From Thermoflexia bacterium (GTDB lineage: Bacteria > Chloroflexota > Anaerolineae > B4-G1): a stretch of DNA of 33,821 bases. Positions 7,522 through 15,031 of this stretch are shown here, in pieces. Under the pieces are notes generated by a model. That model saw only the letters and a program-made list of their open reading frames with translations. It was not told the DNA's origin and searched no databases. The stretch lies in contig DUEK01000158.1 in assembly GCA_011192155.1 (NCBI GenBank), forward strand, positions 1-33,821. The letters run 5' to 3'. Position 1 is the stretch's first letter. Each line of letters begins with the position of its first letter. A program made the position numbers and the translations under genes.

Positions 7522-7596
7522 GCCCCTGTAGCTCAGCATGGATAGAGCAGGAACCTCCTAAGTTCAAGGTCGTGCGTTCGAATCGCACCAGGGGCA
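7522..7596 (+). tRNA. tRNA-Arg (anticodon CCT)
   Basis: Acceptor GCCCCTG (7522-7528) pairs perfectly with CAGGGGC (7589-7595). The D-arm is GCTC...GAGC, the anticodon loop is CTCCTAA with CCT at 7557-7559, and the T-arm is GTGCG-TTCGAAT-CGCAC. The discriminator base is A and CCA is not encoded. The first pair of the anticodon stem is a G-A mismatch, tolerable but slightly unusual. It reads AGG codons. Confidence 0.95.
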
Positions 7597-7606
7597 CTAG
7601 GCAGAG

Positions 7607-7636
7607 AAGCGGCAGCCTTTTGGGGCGACCGCTTTT
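7607..7636 (+). terminator. Probable terminator after tRNA-Arg
   Basis: AAGCGG (7607-7612) pairs with CCGCTT (7629-7634) and an inner GCC/GGC pair tightens the stem. TTTT ends it at 7633-7636. It sits 10 nt after the tRNA and just before the convergent gene's end at 7642. Confidence 0.55.
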
Positions 7637-7641
7637 GGCGC

Positions 7642-10600
7642 TCATTCCCAGTGGAGCACCATGGTCGTTCGGTCGTCGGAGGGGGCGGCGTCGCCGATAA
7701 AGGCGGCGACCGAGTCGTCAATGCCGTCCAGCATCTCTTGAGCCGAGTTGCCGGCGACGGCCTGGATGGTCGCCTGCAACCGTTCTTCGCCATAAATTTC
7801 GCCCTCTGGAGAGAATGCCTCGCTGACACCATCGGTGTAAAAGAGCAAATAGTCGCCCGGTTCCAGTGAGATAGCGTGCTCTTTGTACCGAATCCCCTCC
7901 ATCACGCCCAGCGCCATCTCTCCTTTGACGAGTTGTTCCAATTCCTCCGCGCCAGGCCGCAGCAGCAACGGCCGGTTGTGCCCTGCATTGGCGTAGGTCA
8001 ACTCCCCGATCTCTAACGAGAGAATTGCGTAAAAGAGGGTGACGAACATGCCGCTCTGGGCGTCGGGTACCAGCAGGTCGTTGACGCGGGCCAGGGCGGC
8101 CGCCGGCGAGGTCTCTTCCAGCGCCGCCGCGCGCATCAGGGTGCGCGTGAGCGCCATAAAAAGAGCTGCCGGCATGCCCTTATCGGCCACGTCGGCGATG
8201 ACCAATCCCAACCGCCGGTCGGGCAACTCGAAAAAGTCGTAAAAATCGCCCGCCACCCGGCGCGCCGCGCGCCAGCCAAAGGCCAGTTCCCAGCCGTGCA
8301 GGTCGGGAGGTTGACCGGGCATAAAAGTCTGCTGAATCTCGTGGGCGAGTTGCAGTTCGCGCTCCAAGCGCTCGCGCTCGGCCATCTCTTGTTGCAGCCG
8401 GTCGTTCTGCACCGCCAGGGCCGCCTGCTGCGCGATGCCGGTGATGATCTCTAGCCGCCTCTCGCGGAAACGGCGCGATACACTGGCTTCCTCCAGCAGC
8501 ATCACACCGAGCACGTCGCCTTTCACCGCGAGAGGGACGGCCAGCAGCGGGCGCTCGGAAGGCAACATCAGATCGGCGAGGGAGTCGGGCGGGGCTAGTC
8601 CATCCCCTTTGGCGTCGAGGGGGTAGACGAGCAGGCGGCCGTGTTCGCGGACGGTCTCGAGGAGGGCAAAGTCGCCGGGAGCGTAACGCCGGGCCAGGAA
8701 CACCGCTTCCTTGTCACGGGGAATGCCATAGGATTGCGCCGGCCGAAAGACAGACTGTTCGTCATCCCACAAAAAGGTGATACAGCGCTCCACGCCTGTG
8801 AGGATCGGCGTGATGCGGACGATGGTACTCAGGATTTCGTCCAAGTCGTTCAGATTGGCCACGGCCTGGGCCACCTGGAGCAGCGCCGCCGAGACGTAGG
8901 CTTCTTCTTGTTGCGCTTCCCGCAGCCTGGTGTTTTCGACGGCGGCCGCCGTCTGGAGTGCGATTCCCTGGATAATGGTCAAGCGCTCGTCGTGGGATGC
9001 TCCGCTGGCGCCAAATTCTTCCCAATCGCTCTGGTAATCAATCAGCATCGCGCCCAGTACCTCATCCTGGACTAGGAGCGGCAGAAGCAGCAGTGATTCA
9101 AAGCCAAGAGCCCAGGGAACCGTCCCCGATAGTCTAGAGTCGGTCGCCACGTCATAGATAAAGACGGGGGTCTTGTTCTGGCACAGATCGTCGAACGCCT
9201 GCTCGTCTCCCGGCGCGATGTACCACCGGGCAAAGTCGTCTTGTTGGTCCGAATTGACCCCGTACACGGCGGCCGGCGCAAAGGTCGCGGTGGGATCATC
9301 CCGCAGAAGAATGGCGCAACGCTTCACGTTCACCAACGTCGGCGCTAGCTGAACCACGGTCTTGAGCACTTGGTCGAGGGTGGTCAACGAGCGGGTCGCC
9401 TCGGCCACTCGCAGCATCACCGTGGAGATGCGGGCCAGCTCTTGGGTTTCCTGGTAGAGGCGGGTGTTTTCGATGGCGATGGCGGCATAGCTGGCAAAGG
9501 TGGCCGTCATCGCCTGAGACTCGTCCCCGTACCGTCCGGGCGCGTGATGGGCCAGGGTCAATATCCCCAGCCGCCGGCCACCGACGCGCAAGGGAGCGGC
9601 GATGGCAGAGTAATCAAGCGGAAAATCCATGGCGGTTCCCAGCGGATCGGAGGGAGATTGGGAGGTGCGAATGATGGGCTGATCGGCGTTCAGCGCCTGG
9701 ACGAGCCAAGAATTGACACCGGATGAGAGAGCGCCGACGGGCTGAAAATCACCAACGCACACCTCTGGCGCGTGACCGCGCACGGCGGATACGCACAAGT
9801 TGTCGCCGCGCAAAAGCCAGATGGCGGCCACGTCGCAGGGGAGCGCGCGCTCCAGCTCGGCTAGGGTGGCTTCGAGCACCTGGTCGAGCGTCGCCTCGGT
9901 AGAGAGCAGGCCGGTCACCTCTCGCATACTCTCGGCGACCTGGTACCGCCACCGTTCGGAGCGGTAGAGGTGGGCATTGCGGATCGCGATGGCTGCACTA
10001 TCGGCCAGGGCTTTGAATAGGAAGCGATCTTGTTCACCAAAGACGTCTCGACGGTCGCTTTGCACATCGAGCACGCCCAGCACTCTATCACCAAAGATAA
10101 GGGGTACGGCCAGTTCGGAACGGACGTCGGCCTCAGAGAACTCGGAGACCCGGTAGCGAGACTCGCGGCTCAAATCGTTGACCAGCACCGCTTTCCCGCA
10201 CTGCGCCACCCAGGGGACGATACCGCTTGCGTCGTCCAGTTTGCAGACGAGTCCTTCCTCCTGCAATACCTTGCCCCGAGGCCCACTGCCGGCGCGGTAG
10301 ACGATTTGCTGGCGAGCGGGATCTACAGTGAGGAGGTGCACAAAAGGATAATCAAATCTCGCCTGGACAAGCTCCACGATTTTGTCGAGCAGGATATCCA
10401 GATCAAGAATGGAGGCGACGGCGTGGCTGACCTCGGCCACGGCCGCAAGCTGATCGGCGCGGCGACGGAGGTCGCTGTAGAGTCTGGCATCTACGACAAG
10501 TTCGTTCTGGGCCACCGATCGTTCGCTCAAGGCGCTGCCCCTGTGCTTTACCATCGTCAACACGTTGCCCAAATCCGGTGTGTGCTCAAAGCGCATTTCG

Positions 10601-10953
10601 TCCATCAATTGCTGCATAAAGTAGGCACCCAGGCCGCCCACTTGGCGCTCGTCAAGAGGGGCGTCGAGGTCTGGCTTTGGCGCGCGGGTGGGGTCAAAGG
10701 GGGTCCCGTGGTCGCGGAGGGTCACGGTCAGTGCGTGCTCGTCAGTGCGGCAAGCACATTCGATGTCGCCGCGCCCCTCGCCGCCGTAGGCGTGTTCGAT
10801 GATGTTGCTGCAGGCCTCGTCCACGGCCATCTGCACCTCGTAGATGGCGCGCTCGTCGAGGCCGGCGGCCTCGGCGGCGTGGGTGACAAACTCACCGATG
10901 GCGGCCAGGCTATCGAACCGGCCGGGAAAAGTGCGTGTTTGCGGGGTGTCCAT
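7642..10953 (-). CDS. RsbW-type kinase + four GAF domains + SpoIIE/RsbU phosphatase fusion
   Basis: In partner switching an RsbW-like kinase phosphorylates a STAS antagonist and holds a sigma factor, and a PP2C phosphatase reverses the phosphorylation. Both activities lie on this one chain. From ATG 10953 (1103 aa): an RsbW-like HATPase at residues ~10-135 (N-box DEACSNIIEHAYGG, then DHGTPFDP and GGLGAYFM); four GAF sensor domains at ~165-325, 345-500, 510-680 and 690-850; a short coiled stretch; and a SpoIIE PP2C domain at ~880-1100 with metal-binding motifs AGDFYDFF, ADVADKG and YTDGVSEAF. No membrane segment is seen, so it is cytoplasmic. A start 20 codons further upstream (11013) is possible but that stretch overlaps an inverted repeat; no clear ribosome site precedes either start. 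The STAS gene is directly upstream on the same strand. The GAF ligands and the target sigma factor are unknown. Confidence 0.9.
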   Translation of the reverse strand: MDTPQTRTFPGRFDSLAAIGEFVTHAAEAAGLDERAIYEVQMAVDEACSNIIEHAYGGEGRGDIECACRTDEHALTVTLRDHGTPFDPTRAPKPDLDAPLDERQVGGLGAYFMQQLMDEMRFEHTPDLGNVLTMVKHRGSALSERSVAQNELVVDARLYSDLRRRADQLAAVAEVSHAVASILDLDILLDKIVELVQARFDYPFVHLLTVDPARQQIVYRAGSGPRGKVLQEEGLVCKLDDASGIVPWVAQCGKAVLVNDLSRESRYRVSEFSEADVRSELAVPLIFGDRVLGVLDVQSDRRDVFGEQDRFLFKALADSAAIAIRNAHLYRSERWRYQVAESMREVTGLLSTEATLDQVLEATLAELERALPCDVAAIWLLRGDNLCVSAVRGHAPEVCVGDFQPVGALSSGVNSWLVQALNADQPIIRTSQSPSDPLGTAMDFPLDYSAIAAPLRVGGRRLGILTLAHHAPGRYGDESQAMTATFASYAAIAIENTRLYQETQELARISTVMLRVAEATRSLTTLDQVLKTVVQLAPTLVNVKRCAILLRDDPTATFAPAAVYGVNSDQQDDFARWYIAPGDEQAFDDLCQNKTPVFIYDVATDSRLSGTVPWALGFESLLLLPLLVQDEVLGAMLIDYQSDWEEFGASGASHDERLTIIQGIALQTAAAVENTRLREAQQEEAYVSAALLQVAQAVANLNDLDEILSTIVRITPILTGVERCITFLWDDEQSVFRPAQSYGIPRDKEAVFLARRYAPGDFALLETVREHGRLLVYPLDAKGDGLAPPDSLADLMLPSERPLLAVPLAVKGDVLGVMLLEEASVSRRFRERRLEIITGIAQQAALAVQNDRLQQEMAERERLERELQLAHEIQQTFMPGQPPDLHGWELAFGWRAARRVAGDFYDFFELPDRRLGLVIADVADKGMPAALFMALTRTLMRAAALEETSPAAALARVNDLLVPDAQSGMFVTLFYAILSLEIGELTYANAGHNRPLLLRPGAEELEQLVKGEMALGVMEGIRYKEHAISLEPGDYLLFYTDGVSEAFSPEGEIYGEERLQATIQAVAGNSAQEMLDGIDDSVAAFIGDAAPSDDRTTMVLHWE

Positions 10954-10962
10954 ACCCAAACG

Positions 10963-11019
10963 TAAAACGTGAAGCGCAATCTGAGCAGGGCAAAGCCGCC
11001 CTTCACGCTTCACGTTTTA
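10963..11019. repeat. 14 bp inverted repeat between the STAS and kinase/phosphatase genes
   Basis: TAAAACGTGAAGCG (10963-10976) and CGCTTCACGTTTTA (11006-11019) are perfect inverted copies around a 29 nt loop, in the gap between the two partner-switch genes. In RNA this would form a strong hairpin that could lower expression of the downstream gene. It may equally be a dispersed palindrome; no T-run is seen. Confidence 0.65.
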
Positions 11020-11039
11020 TGCCAGGCAAGCGGATGACG

Positions 11040-11375
11040 CTAAAAGCTCCCCACTGCCTCGGTAGCGTCGTCGTAGAACTTGAACAGCGGCAGAAAGCCC
11101 GCCAAATCCAACGCCTCGTGGATCCGTTGAGATACGCCTGCCAAGACCAGTTCTCCCCGGTTCCAGCGCTTGCAGGTCTTTTGTGCGTTGATCAAAACCC
11201 GCAGTCCGGCGCTAGAGATGAACTCTACCTCGCTCATATCGAACACGATTCTGAAGCAGTCTGCCTTGTTGATCGCGTCAAGGGCCTTGGTCAATTGGGG
11301 CGCGGTATTGCTATCAATGCGGCCAGTTGCCTTGACAAGTTCGCAGCGCTTGAGTCGCTTGGTGGTAACTTGCAT
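11040..11375 (-). CDS. STAS-domain anti-sigma factor antagonist
   Basis: A 111-residue single-domain STAS protein of the SpoIIAA/RsbV type. The phosphorylation site motif is clear: VEFISSAGLRVL, with Ser54/Ser55; in SpoIIAA the second serine of the pair is phosphorylated by the kinase. The start at 11375 has a strong ribosome site (agaggaggtcaataATG). A promoter with perfect TATAAT lies ~50 nt upstream. The next gene in the same direction encodes both a candidate kinase and phosphatase for this protein, so the pair is a self-contained switch. The partner downstream, normally a sigma factor or another output protein, is not encoded in the window. Cytoplasmic. Confidence 0.92.
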   Translation of the reverse strand: MQVTTKRLKRCELVKATGRIDSNTAPQLTKALDAINKADCFRIVFDMSEVEFISSAGLRVLINAQKTCKRWNRGELVLAGVSQRIHEALDLAGFLPLFKFYDDATEAVGSF

Positions 11376-11423
11376 TATTGACCTCCTCTATTGATTCTGA
11401 ATTTGGCTGAGATTTATGGAGTG

Positions 11424-11451
11424 ATTATATCACAATCTTTGCAGGAAACAA
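11424..11451 (-). promoter_or_regulatory. Promoter of the STAS/kinase operon (TTGTTT-16-TATAAT)
   Basis: On the minus strand TTGTTT (11451-11446), a 16 nt spacer and a perfect TATAAT (11429-11424). Transcription would start near 11417, giving a leader of ~40 nt that contains the ribosome site. Confidence 0.65.
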
Positions 11452-11519
11452 AAAAGAGGCGAGGGGATAAATGATGTCGTGGCCGCCGCCAAGATTCAGT
11501 CTCAGTAGATCCAAATTTC

Positions 11520-11534
11520 AGACCTCGGAGGTCT
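11520..11534. repeat. Palindrome AGACCTCgGAGGTCT
   Basis: 7 bp perfect arms around one base. It shares the GACCTC/GAGGTC core with the element in the C25 peptidase gene (2394-2410). The 298 nt gap 11376-11673 holds this palindrome, the promoter at 11424, the hairpin at 11566 and the start of the tRNA remnant; no gene is seen. Confidence 0.6.
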
Positions 11535-11565
11535 CAGAAGGTGACATTGGCAGCAAAATTGCTTA

Positions 11566-11637
11566 GATTTCCATATCGCGCAGCCCGTTTTACGCAACAT
11601 AATGTACGCGATATGGAAATCGCGGCTACAAAACGGG
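11566..11637. repeat. Complex inverted repeat (GATTTCCATATCGCG and CCCGTTTT arms)
   Basis: GATTTCCATATCGCG (11566-11580) and CGCGATATGGAAATC (11607-11621) are perfect 15 bp inverted copies. A second pair, CCCGTTTT (11584-11591) and AAAACGGG (11630-11637), interleaves with it, so the two stems compete or form a pseudoknot-like pairing. It lies downstream of the methyltransferase gene and could act as its terminator, but no T-run follows. Confidence 0.65.
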
Positions 11638-11647
11638 AATTGCTGTA

Positions 11648-11717
11648 GGTCGCTGTAGCTCGGAATGGGTAGATCAGGAACTTGTCAAAGTCGCGCGTTC
11701 GAAACGCGCCATCTTGA
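11648..11717 (+). pseudogene. Degenerate tRNA remnant
   Basis: CTGTAGCTC...GGTAGATCAGGAAC followed by a perfect T-arm GCGCG-TTCGAAA-CGCGC (11693-11709). The 3' half of the anticodon arm and variable loop is missing (about 7 nt short versus the tRNA-Arg at 7522), the D-stem has a mismatch, and the acceptor ends (GGTCGCTG and CATCTTG) do not pair, so it is non-functional. The CAGGAAC part of the anticodon stem matches the tRNA-Arg, suggesting a related origin. The 3' end of the methyltransferase gene runs antisense through it. Confidence 0.65.
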
Positions 11718-12543
11718 TCACGCCATCCTTGTCGATCGGATAGGCGCGACCGCAACTGATGCAGCGAAACAGATCCGCTTCCCGGCTCAATCGATCGGTG
11801 CAGGCGGGGCAGCGCAGTATCTCTGGCAGTGGCCGGATGCCGCCGCCGCGCGGCTCTCCGATTTTGACCGCCCAGGCCAGATCATAGTCCTGCTGCCAGC
11901 GCCGTACCTTGACGTCTTCGAGGGGGAGCGCGCTCAGCATCCGCTCGAACTCGTCGCGGGGAAAGGCCCGTTTGGGCAGAAATCTGGCGTCTGGCCCGAC
12001 GCGATTGGTCGTCAACAGCACCCCGCCGGGCCGCAGGACGCGCACCAGTTCCGCCATCACCGCGCGCGGGTCGGGCGTGAACTCTAATGCCTCCAGGCAG
12101 GTCACCGCGTCAAAGGTATCGTCGTCGAAGGGGAGATTGCGGGCGTCCTGCCAGACATAGGTCAGCCGGTCCGCAAACTGGGCCGTCCTGCGCACCGCCT
12201 CGCGCAGCATGCGGCGGGATAGATCCAACCCGATGACGCGCCCGTCAAAGGCCGGCTGGCGCAGCAGCGCGCGCGGCAGGCGACCGGTGCCCGTCGCCAC
12301 GTCGAGCACCAGGGGGGCGGGGATCAGTTCCAGGGCGCGGGTTAGGGGCAGACCCAGGAACCACTGTTCGTCGCCGGGGACATACCGCTTGATACGCTCA
12401 TAGATGCGGGCCGACCAATCGTACATCAGCACCACGACGCGCGGCCCCAGATAGGCGCCCTCGGCGATGATCAATTGCCAATAGAGCAGCAGTCCCAGGA
12501 GGACAAGCCCCAGGATGGTCAGGAGCAGCGCGATCCAGTTCAT
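11674..12543 (-). CDS. Membrane-anchored class I SAM methyltransferase with C-terminal zinc finger
   Basis: The N-terminus is one hydrophobic helix (IALLLTILGLVLLGLLLYW, residues 4-22), then a Methyltransf_11-type domain: motif I LVLDVATGTGRLP, acidic VIGLDLSRRM, motif LPFDDDTFDAVTC, and VLRPGGVLLTTNRVG. A C-terminal Trm112-like zinc finger follows (CPAC...CISCGRAYPIDKDGVI). The methyl acceptor is not deducible; the anchor suggests a membrane-associated or lipid substrate. The last ~11 codons (ARFERATLTSS and stop) are antisense to a degenerate tRNA, so the original C-terminus was probably replaced. The start lies 3 nt after the upstream membrane-protein gene, with no clear ribosome site, suggesting coupling. 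Confidence 0.85.
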   Translation of the reverse strand: MNWIALLLTILGLVLLGLLLYWQLIIAEGAYLGPRVVVLMYDWSARIYERIKRYVPGDEQWFLGLPLTRALELIPAPLVLDVATGTGRLPRALLRQPAFDGRVIGLDLSRRMLREAVRRTAQFADRLTYVWQDARNLPFDDDTFDAVTCLEALEFTPDPRAVMAELVRVLRPGGVLLTTNRVGPDARFLPKRAFPRDEFERMLSALPLEDVKVRRWQQDYDLAWAVKIGEPRGGGIRPLPEILRCPACTDRLSREADLFRCISCGRAYPIDKDGVIKMARFERATLTSS

Positions 12544-12546
12544 CGC

Positions 12547-13407
12547 TCACAGCGTCCAGGCCGCGACAAGCATCGCGGTCATCAGCCAGGGGCGGGCGTG
12601 CCGTGTGTACCAGGAGGCCGCTTGGCCGCGTCGCAGCCAGGGGAGCAGGGCCAATTGTGGGGCTAGCAGCAGGGCCAACATCCCCGCCGTCAGAGGTTGG
12701 CGCAGCGCGAGGAGGAACGCCAGCGCCAGGAATTGGGCCGCTATTCCCAGCGCGCGTACCCAGGGTGACTCGGCTTGCCGGTTGGCTCCCCAGGCCAGGG
12801 TAAAGGCCAGCGCCAACCCGGCGGAAGCCGGCGTGAGTGAGCCAAAGGCGACGTGCCCGGCCAACCAGGGGAACATCACGGCGACCAGGGCGCTGCACCC
12901 CTCCCAGGCCAGGGATAGTTGCATCACGGCCAGAGCGGCCAGGCTCAAGAGTAGCAGGTTTGGCCCTAGCAGCGCGCTCAGGGCCGCCGTCACCGGCAAG
13001 GCGACGGCGATGGCCGAAATCGCCGGGCCGCACGTGGGCCAGAGGACATCGCGCCGCCAGACGCGCAGTTGACCCAGCCAGCGGGAGACCCTGTCGCCGG
13101 GGGAATTGGGGAGTGTGTAGGGCGGCGCAGAGACCGGTTCGCCAAAGCGCCAGTTGCGCCAGCGACGCAGCGGCGTGGCCCAGTCGGTGGCGCCAATCGC
13201 CGCCCACAGCGTGCCCCACCCCCCATCCGCCAGCAGGATCAGTAAAGCCAGTCGCAAAAAGTCACCGCCCTGCCAGCCAAAACCGCCCGAGGCAACAACG
13301 CCGCATACCGCCGCCCACATTGCGGCAGGGTTGGTCAAACGGGCCTGCAGGCGGATCAGGCCGCCGGAGGCCGGGCGGGAGACTGGGAAGTGTGAATCGT
13401 GTTCCAT
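12547..13407 (-). CDS. Polytopic membrane protein of unknown function
   Basis: 286 residues with about six to eight hydrophobic segments, Gly/Ala/Leu/Trp-rich, with a cytoplasm-like loop WATPLRRWRNWRFGEPVSAPP near residue 75. No transporter, enzyme or catalytic motif is recognised. A perfect TATAAT lies 11 nt before the ATG and there is no ribosome site, so the mRNA may be near-leaderless. The methyltransferase gene follows after 3 nt, forming a two-gene operon. This pairing suggests a shared membrane or lipid process, which is an inference. Confidence 0.75.
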   Translation of the reverse strand: MEHDSHFPVSRPASGGLIRLQARLTNPAAMWAAVCGVVASGGFGWQGGDFLRLALLILLADGGWGTLWAAIGATDWATPLRRWRNWRFGEPVSAPPYTLPNSPGDRVSRWLGQLRVWRRDVLWPTCGPAISAIAVALPVTAALSALLGPNLLLLSLAALAVMQLSLAWEGCSALVAVMFPWLAGHVAFGSLTPASAGLALAFTLAWGANRQAESPWVRALGIAAQFLALAFLLALRQPLTAGMLALLLAPQLALLPWLRRGQAASWYTRHARPWLMTAMLVAAWTL

Positions 13408-13418
13408 AAGCCAGATAG

Positions 13419-13448
13419 ATTATACCACAAATTGCTCAATCACGTCCA
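13419..13448 (-). promoter_or_regulatory. Candidate promoter (TGGACG-18-TATAAT) for the membrane protein/methyltransferase pair
   Basis: On the minus strand TGGACG (13448-13443), 18 nt, TATAAT (13424-13419). It lies inside the 3' end of the GT4 gene and ends 11 nt before the ATG at 13407. The -35 match is weak. Confidence 0.45.
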
Positions 13449-14508
13449 GGGCAGACTGGGCGCAAGCGGCCCAGGAGAACCGGCGCGCGTTGGCAAAGCC
13501 GCGCTCGACTAGCTCATCCCGTAGGGCGGCGTCGGAGGCGACGCGCTGCATCGCGGCGCCGATGGCGGCGGTGTCGGTGGGGTTCACCAGCAGCGCCCCG
13601 TCTCCGGCCGCCTCTGGCAAGCTAGAAGTGTTACTGGCGATGACGGTGCAGCCGCAGGCCTGGGCCTCCAACACGGGCAGGCCAAACCCCTCGTACAGCG
13701 ACGGAAACACGAAAGCCAGCGCCCCGCTCAGCAGAGCGGCCTTTTCTTCTGGAGAAATGTAGCCGGGGAACAGCACCCGTCCCTCCAACCCCAAACGACG
13801 CGCCTGGGTAAAGAGAGCGTCATAGAGCCAGCCGCGCTTGCCGGCCAGAACCAGGGTAGGTACAAGTTGCAGGCTGGCAAAGGCGGCGACGAGACGGGCC
13901 AGGTTCTTGCGCGGCTGGAGCGTGCCCAGGTAGAGAAAATAGTCGCCGTTGATGCCGTAGCGCGCTTTGACCGCCTCAATCGCGGCCGGGTCGCGCACCG
14001 GGGCGAGCGTCTCGTCGTAGCCGGGGTAGGCGACGGTGATCTTTGCCGGCGGCGTACCGTAGTGGGTCGCCAGATCGGCTTTGGTGGCCTCGGAATCGGC
14101 CAGGAGGTGCGCGGCGGCGCGCGCGCTCCAGCGGGTGGAGAGATCGAGGTGTAGGCGCTGTCGCCAGGGGTGGGACTGCGGGAAGTGAAGATAACCCAGG
14201 TCGTGGATGGTGACCAGGCTGGCGCGCGGATGAACGAGCGGCAAGACGTGGGCCGGGACAAAGAGCGCGTCCGGCGGGCGACGCGCCATTTCCCAAGAAA
14301 GGCGCGCGTGAGTCCACAGGCGCGGGAAGGAGATAGGGCGCGCGTCGGCGCCGGGAAAGACGTCGGCGGGAGGCGCGGTGCGAAAGTAGAGGCGAAATTG
14401 ATGCGAGCTATCAAGCGCCAACAGCGCCTGGATCAACTGCCGGGAGTAGGTCTCTGTGCCGGTGGGGCGGGCGGCGACGGCGCGACTGGCGTCAATCCCG
14501 ATCAGCAT
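13420..14508 (-). CDS. GT4-family glycosyltransferase
   Basis: A GT-B fold, retaining glycosyltransferase using a nucleotide-sugar donor. The N-terminal acceptor domain starts MLIGIDASRAVAARPTGTETYSRQL, with ASLVTIHDLGYLHFP at ~97-110. The C-terminal donor domain begins near residue 185 (DYFLYLGTLQPRKNLARLV) and holds the EX7E motif, Glu273 to Glu281 in EGFGLPVLE, followed by ACGCTVIASNTSSLPE. The length of 362 aa is typical. Its ATG directly follows the upstream gene's stop (TAGATG), so translation is probably coupled. Likely involved in surface polysaccharide or glycolipid synthesis at the inner face of the membrane; donor and acceptor are not deducible. Confidence 0.9.
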   Translation of the reverse strand: MLIGIDASRAVAARPTGTETYSRQLIQALLALDSSHQFRLYFRTAPPADVFPGADARPISFPRLWTHARLSWEMARRPPDALFVPAHVLPLVHPRASLVTIHDLGYLHFPQSHPWRQRLHLDLSTRWSARAAAHLLADSEATKADLATHYGTPPAKITVAYPGYDETLAPVRDPAAIEAVKARYGINGDYFLYLGTLQPRKNLARLVAAFASLQLVPTLVLAGKRGWLYDALFTQARRLGLEGRVLFPGYISPEEKAALLSGALAFVFPSLYEGFGLPVLEAQACGCTVIASNTSSLPEAAGDGALLVNPTDTAAIGAAMQRVASDAALRDELVERGFANARRFSWAACAQSALDVIEQFVV

Positions 14509-15027
14509 CTATTTTGAGCGTCTGCCAAACAGCCCGCGCAGGAACACCATCAAGCCTCCCAGGATCAGGAGGACGGGCCACAACTTGGGCAAGAGAGCGC
14601 GGGTTTCCGGGGCGAGCAGTTGGAGCGTGATCGCCAATCCCGCGCCGCCGACCACAAAGGCCACGAACGCCATAAAGAGCGCGCCCCAATCGCGGAAGCG
14701 GGCCGCCATCCACTGGGCCAGGAACGCCACGCTACCGATGAGGACGAAAATGGGCCACCACGTCCGCAAGTCCTCGTACGCCAGCGGCCCCAGGGTGATG
14801 AAGAAAAAGGCCAGTCCCACGAGCGTGGCAGCCACGCCGAAGAATACTTGGTCGGGGTCGCGCCGCTTGCCAAAGACATAGTTACCCAGAGAGGCCAGCC
14901 CTCCGGCCAGGGGAAAGACGGGCCAGATGATGTCCCAACCGGGGATGCCAATCCCCAGTTCTTTCAGCAGCAGGTAAACGCCCAATAGAATAAGGAAAAG
15001 AGCCGGGACAATAGTTCCTTTTCGCAT
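14509..15027 (-). CDS. LiaI/LiaF-type (DUF5668-like) membrane protein
   Basis: 172 residues with about six hydrophobic helices in short hairpins (VPALFLILLGVYLLLKELG, IIWPVFPLAGGLASLG, LVGLAFFFITLG, WWPIFVLIGSVAFLAQW, MAFVAFVVGGAGLAI, LWPVLLILGGLMVFLRGLF). The repeated pattern W-P-hydrophobic-LGG is typical of the LiaI/LiaF transmembrane region found in envelope-stress proteins; the C-terminal LiaF domain is absent. The start at 15027 is chosen because aaggagtaa lies at the right distance; a start 9 codons upstream would overlap rpiB. It is read with rpiB and the GT4 gene. The function is unknown; an envelope role is inferred. Confidence 0.75.
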   Translation of the reverse strand: MRKGTIVPALFLILLGVYLLLKELGIGIPGWDIIWPVFPLAGGLASLGNYVFGKRRDPDQVFFGVAATLVGLAFFFITLGPLAYEDLRTWWPIFVLIGSVAFLAQWMAARFRDWGALFMAFVAFVVGGAGLAITLQLLAPETRALLPKLWPVLLILGGLMVFLRGLFGRRSK

Positions 15028-15031
15028 AAGA

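Noticed and set aside
7533-7832. Minus-strand frame with the peptide GAIRTHDLELRR
   Set aside because: This is the familiar translation of a tRNA antisense strand, here tRNA-Arg.
10030-10965. A 311-codon open frame on the plus strand
   Set aside because: Entirely antisense to the well-supported kinase/GAF/phosphatase gene; such long antisense frames are expected in GC-rich DNA.
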